This document shows positions 61,250-64,000 of a DNA stretch of 64,000 bases, piece after piece (position 1 is the first letter of the stretch; each line of letters begins with the position of its first letter). The stretch covers positions 236,625 to 300,624 of the forward strand of contig NW_005178533.1 in NCBI RefSeq assembly GCF_000350225.1. Direction: 5' to 3'. The position numbers and the translations under genes are program-made. The notes beneath the pieces were generated by a model, which was not told where the DNA came from, searched no databases, and was given only the letters and a program-made list of their open reading frames with translations. This DNA comes from Chondrus crispus (lineage: Eukaryota; Rhodophyta; Florideophyceae; Gigartinales; Gigartinaceae).

Positions 61250-62387
61250 AGGAGTCGTGGTATGTGGCGGGTGTGCGTCCTCGTAAAGGAGCACCCCGGG
61301 GTAGCGCGTAACCCACGAGTCGGGAAAGAGGGGGGACACTCCGAGGGAGGTGTGAGGGTTAGCCATAAATGGGACCTCTCTTCTCAGGAGTGGCTTTTGT
61401 AGACGTTCGCGGATACGCGGAGCGGCGCGCGGTAAGTTGGGGCCGAGATGCACGACGTGAGGGCCCGACTCGTTGTCGATGACGTTGATATCGATGGGCT
61501 CTGTACGGGGAGGGTGGTCCGCGTCTCCCCGTGTGGTAATCCGACTCACGGGCGAGCATCGTAACGACAGCACTCCGGGAACGGTGTTCCTGCGAGACTC
61601 GTATACGACGCGACAAATCGCCCCCTTTTTCGTTCTCTCTCTCTCTTTTCTTCATTATGGCGAGTGACGGTTGTCTCCGCCAAGGGAGTCGAAACCAGGG
61701 ACGGGGTCAGCCCTCTATGAGGGTCACGGCAACGTTGACCCCCGCTTATCTCGTGTGTCGGGCTCCAGAGAGGACACACACTGCGGGGGGGGGTCACTCC
61801 GGCCAGCCGCTACAGCGGCGACTGCGAGACGTCACTCGCGAGGACGGGAGGGTCGGAGAAGCGCCGATTTCACGTAACGTCAGCGGGTTGCCGACCGGTA
61901 GAGGTAGGGGGAGTGACGTGACCGCCCTAGTGCCGGATCCCGGGTTGTCGCGCGCGGTACCCAAAAGGGGGTGCGAGGATGCCATATGACGGGGCGTGAC
62001 TTGAGGCGTCACCACCCGAGGGGCCAACACGACTCCTAAGTCGGGGGGGCGCCGGTCGCGAGGCGTGACCACGCCGCTTGGGGCGTACAACCGGTTGGAC
62101 TTGACGTCCTCCCGACAGACCAGCGGGGACGTTGCGGCTCTCGGCTCACGTAAGGCGGATGACGGACGTGCTATGACACGAGGGCACGTGTGCGGTCGAT
62201 GAGGTCCGGGGCGGAACGGATCACCCGCACCCCGGGGAATGGTGCTGCCAAACCCGCTAGGTGGCGGTTGCCGCAACTGGAGCAGGGTGAGGGCTGTCGT
62301 CAGGAGAGGACACGGGGCGCCACACCAACAACTAAACGGTGAGCGCGTGAGCTAGTTGTCGACCCCCACGCTGTCCGGGGTGGTCCA
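61250..62387. other. GC-rich spacer between antisense gene and pol, copy 2
   Basis: About 1.1 kb with only weak resemblance by eye to the copy 1 spacer; no conserved frame. A CTCTCTCT run lies at about 61635-61650. Confidence 0.45.
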
Positions 62388-64000
62388 TCAGTGGAGTTCC
62401 GGGGTGGGGAGGCGCTTGCGCTTGCAAAACCGCACAACGGTATTGTAATCGATGTAATTTGCGGGTTCCCAGGTGTCATCGTTCACGGTGTATCCGTACC
62501 AACGGACTCGGAAGAGTGGTATCCCGTCCGGTCCCGGCTTGTGCCCCGTCAGCGCCTCAACCACGTAGGTCGGCGGGGCCTCCTCTGTAGGGGAAGGAGG
62601 TCGTTTCGGCGCCTCAGCGGGCTTGTTTGACGCGTGTTGATATGAGGAATCAGCCGCGGTTGACCGGTGAGGAGGGCTCCCCGGGGACAGGGGGAGGGGT
62701 TGACCGAAGGTGCACATAGACGCAAATTTAGCGACGTACCTCCCGGCGATCTCCTCTGTACCCGACGGCGTCTCATTGGGGCAGCGAGTGGAGTCCGCGG
62801 TCACCGCCGGTGCGGCGGGCTCGGTCGGGGATAGTTGCTTTCGAATTTTTCCCGGGTCCCGTGTCCACGTGTCCTGTGGCGTAGCGGTGAGGGTAGGCGT
62901 TCGTTCGCTTGGTGACTTATCGCCGTCCGGGGCGCCGGTCGCTCGCCGGGGGCTTGTTCTGGTACACCTCCTCTCCAGGGCATGCGTGCCGCGGCGACCA
63001 GGCGACTCTAACCGTGACTGTAGCCGTGGGGGAGGGAGTCCCTCCGTGGACACGGATCCTTCGCCTACAGTAGCGGATCTCCTGCTCAATTGGGAAATGA
63101 CCCGGGCGTGCGTGCCGCCTCGGAGAGCGTGCAGTAATCCCGATGCAGGAGGGCCCCCTTTGGGCTGGGTAATTGATTTCGACCTTGAAGGTCGTGCTGC
63201 TTTCGCGCCCGGCGTCGCGTTTTCGATCTCGTTCTTATCGCGAGTAGTGTCTTGGTCCTCAAGGTCTGTTGACCTTGGCGGAGATATATCCGGGTTACCT
63301 GTGCCGAGGTCGTCTCGCAGCGGGCGGGGAGGTGCCTCGGCGGGGATGAAGGTAGATGCGTCGCCGTCGGTTGGCGTAGGTGACGAGGGTTCGGCGTCGG
63401 CGGTTATGGTCCGTAGTGGGGGAGCTTTCACAATGCGGTCTCTCGAGACTCTATCTTTCAGGCCTGTAGTCCGGACAATGGTCACTGTATGCTCGTCTAG
63501 GGCCACCACCGGAAACGGCCCTTCCGTTCGAGGGGCTAACTTGTTATTGACCCGGTCTTTATCCGTCTTCTCATCCACTCGCAGGGATGTCTCTCGCTCG
63601 ATGAGGACTTGATCACCTATTTCGTATTGCGGTGTCGGCGTTCGCAATCTCTTGTCGAAATCGCGTTTATAGCGGTCTTGACCGGCGAGCAGCGTGTCGC
63701 GGGCTGTTGACATTAGCCCGCGTAACCACGTTAAGAAACGGAGCTTATATTGCGTCCGCGAGACATCCTGTTCCAGTATAGGGGTCTGTTGGATGGAAAG
63801 CGGCGCCGGTGTCCGGAATAAAACAAGGTCAAACGGCTTCATACCGATCATGCGATTCACGGTACAATTGTAACCGTAGGTTAGCGCGTCGGTGAACTGG
63901 TCCCAATCGCGTTGGTTGTCGGCTAGGTAGTGCCGTAGGGAGGACACCAGGGTGCGGTTGAACCTCTCCACTTGTCCATTAGCTTGTGGGTGATAAGCTG
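62388..64000 (-). CDS. pol region of large element copy 2 (integrase end, linker, chromodomain), partial
   Basis: From the window edge downward: the integrase end (M-E-R-F-N-R-T-L-V-S-S-L-R-H-Y-L, D-A-L-T-Y-G-Y-N-C-T-V-N-R), the GPFPVVALDEHTVTI module, the long Pro/Ser/Thr/Arg linker, and a chromodomain (F-R-V-R-W-Y-G-Y-T-V-N-D-D-T-W-E-P-A). The integrase part is nearly identical to copy 1, while the linker differs more, both in sequence and in small in-frame gaps, which suggests the linker is free to drift. Confidence 0.9.
   Translation of the reverse strand, partial: AYHPQANGQVERFNRTLVSSLRHYLADNQRDWDQFTDALTYGYNCTVNRMIGMKPFDLVLFRTPAPLSIQQTPILEQDVSRTQYKLRFLTWLRGLMSTARDTLLAGQDRYKRDFDKRLRTPTPQYEIGDQVLIERETSLRVDEKTDKDRVNNKLAPRTEGPFPVVALDEHTVTIVRTTGLKDRVSRDRIVKAPPLRTITADAEPSSPTPTDGDASTFIPAEAPPRPLRDDLGTGNPDISPPRSTDLEDQDTTRDKNEIENATPGAKAARPSRSKSITQPKGGPPASGLLHALRGGTHARVISQLSRRSATVGEGSVSTEGLPPPRLQSRLESPGRRGTHALERRCTRTSPRRATGAPDGDKSPSERTPTLTATPQDTWTRDPGKIRKQLSPTEPAAPAVTADSTRCPNETPSGTEEIAGRYVAKFASMCTFGQPLPLSPGSPPHRSTAADSSYQHASNKPAEAPKRPPSPTEEAPPTYVVEALTGHKPGPDGIPLFRVRWYGYTVNDDTWEPANYIDYNTVVRFCKRKRLPTPELH

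Larger units (their letters stand above)
58705..64000 (-). mobile_element. large chromodomain Ty3/gypsy element, copy 2 (runs off the window)
   Basis: Same arrangement as copy 1: LTR 58705-59353, purine tract, antisense gene, spacer, then pol on the minus strand with C-terminal chromodomain. The right end lies beyond base 64000. The coding stretches align with copy 1 throughout, with few differences in integrase. The copy looks broken in a small number of places in the part visible. Confidence 0.9.

Noticed and set aside
1-64000. tRNA, rRNA or snRNA genes
   Set aside because: No cloverleaf with box A/B spacing or conserved rRNA core was noticed; a covariance-model scan would be decisive.

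Overview
The window looks like nuclear DNA from a red seaweed (florideophyte, Chondrus-like). This is an inference. It rests on intron-poor, GC-rich host genes, plastid-type N-termini on an LHC-like one-helix protein and a SRPBCC protein, a secreted VWA protein, and a dense load of Ty3/gypsy and DNA-transposon relics. I saw no rRNA or tRNA gene and no prokaryotic operon structure.

Layout. 0-6.4 kb holds ordinary-looking genes: a SRPBCC/cyclase-like plastid protein, a UTP6-like C-terminal half, a one-helix chlorophyll-binding-like protein and an unidentified 742-residue protein. 6.4-12.0 kb is a mosaic of broken host-gene pieces in both orientations (glutathione S-transferase, SF3B1 twice and head-to-head, EMC3, then an ARP5 pseudogene), plus one intact unidentified gene. 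12.9-16.7 kb is a CACTA-type (Tnp2-like) transposase interrupted by one in-frame stop. A 10-copy 35-bp minisatellite and AT-rich degenerate repeats follow, to about 19 kb.

20.6-29.6 kb is a nest: a Ty3/gypsy fossil split by a larger chromodomain-bearing Ty3/gypsy element. 30.1-42.2 kb is a DNA-transposon graveyard: two related pogo-like elements with TA duplications, a PIF/Harbinger relic, a piggyBac relic hit by a solo LTR, and a third TA-flanked element of another family. A good VWA-domain gene with its TATA box sits at 38.96-40.32 kb. 42-49.8 kb is gene-poor, with a secreted Cys-rich gene and one small basic protein. 49.785-56.838 kb is a complete-ended, very young Ty3/gypsy insertion. 57.7-64 kb repeats the nest seen at 20-29 kb: the same fossil family split by a second copy of the same large element, which runs off the window.

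The most striking object is in the young element. Between pol and the right LTR, on the opposite strand, lies a gene whose ATG opens directly into a copy of the histone H3 tail: 22 of the first 28 residues after Met match. Lys4, Lys14, Lys18 and Lys23 are kept, while the two main silencing lysines, 9 and 27, are replaced by Arg and Val. The unrelated large element also carries an antisense gene in the same slot, conserved in both copies. Antisense accessory genes between pol and the 3' LTR therefore look like a recurring theme in this genome.
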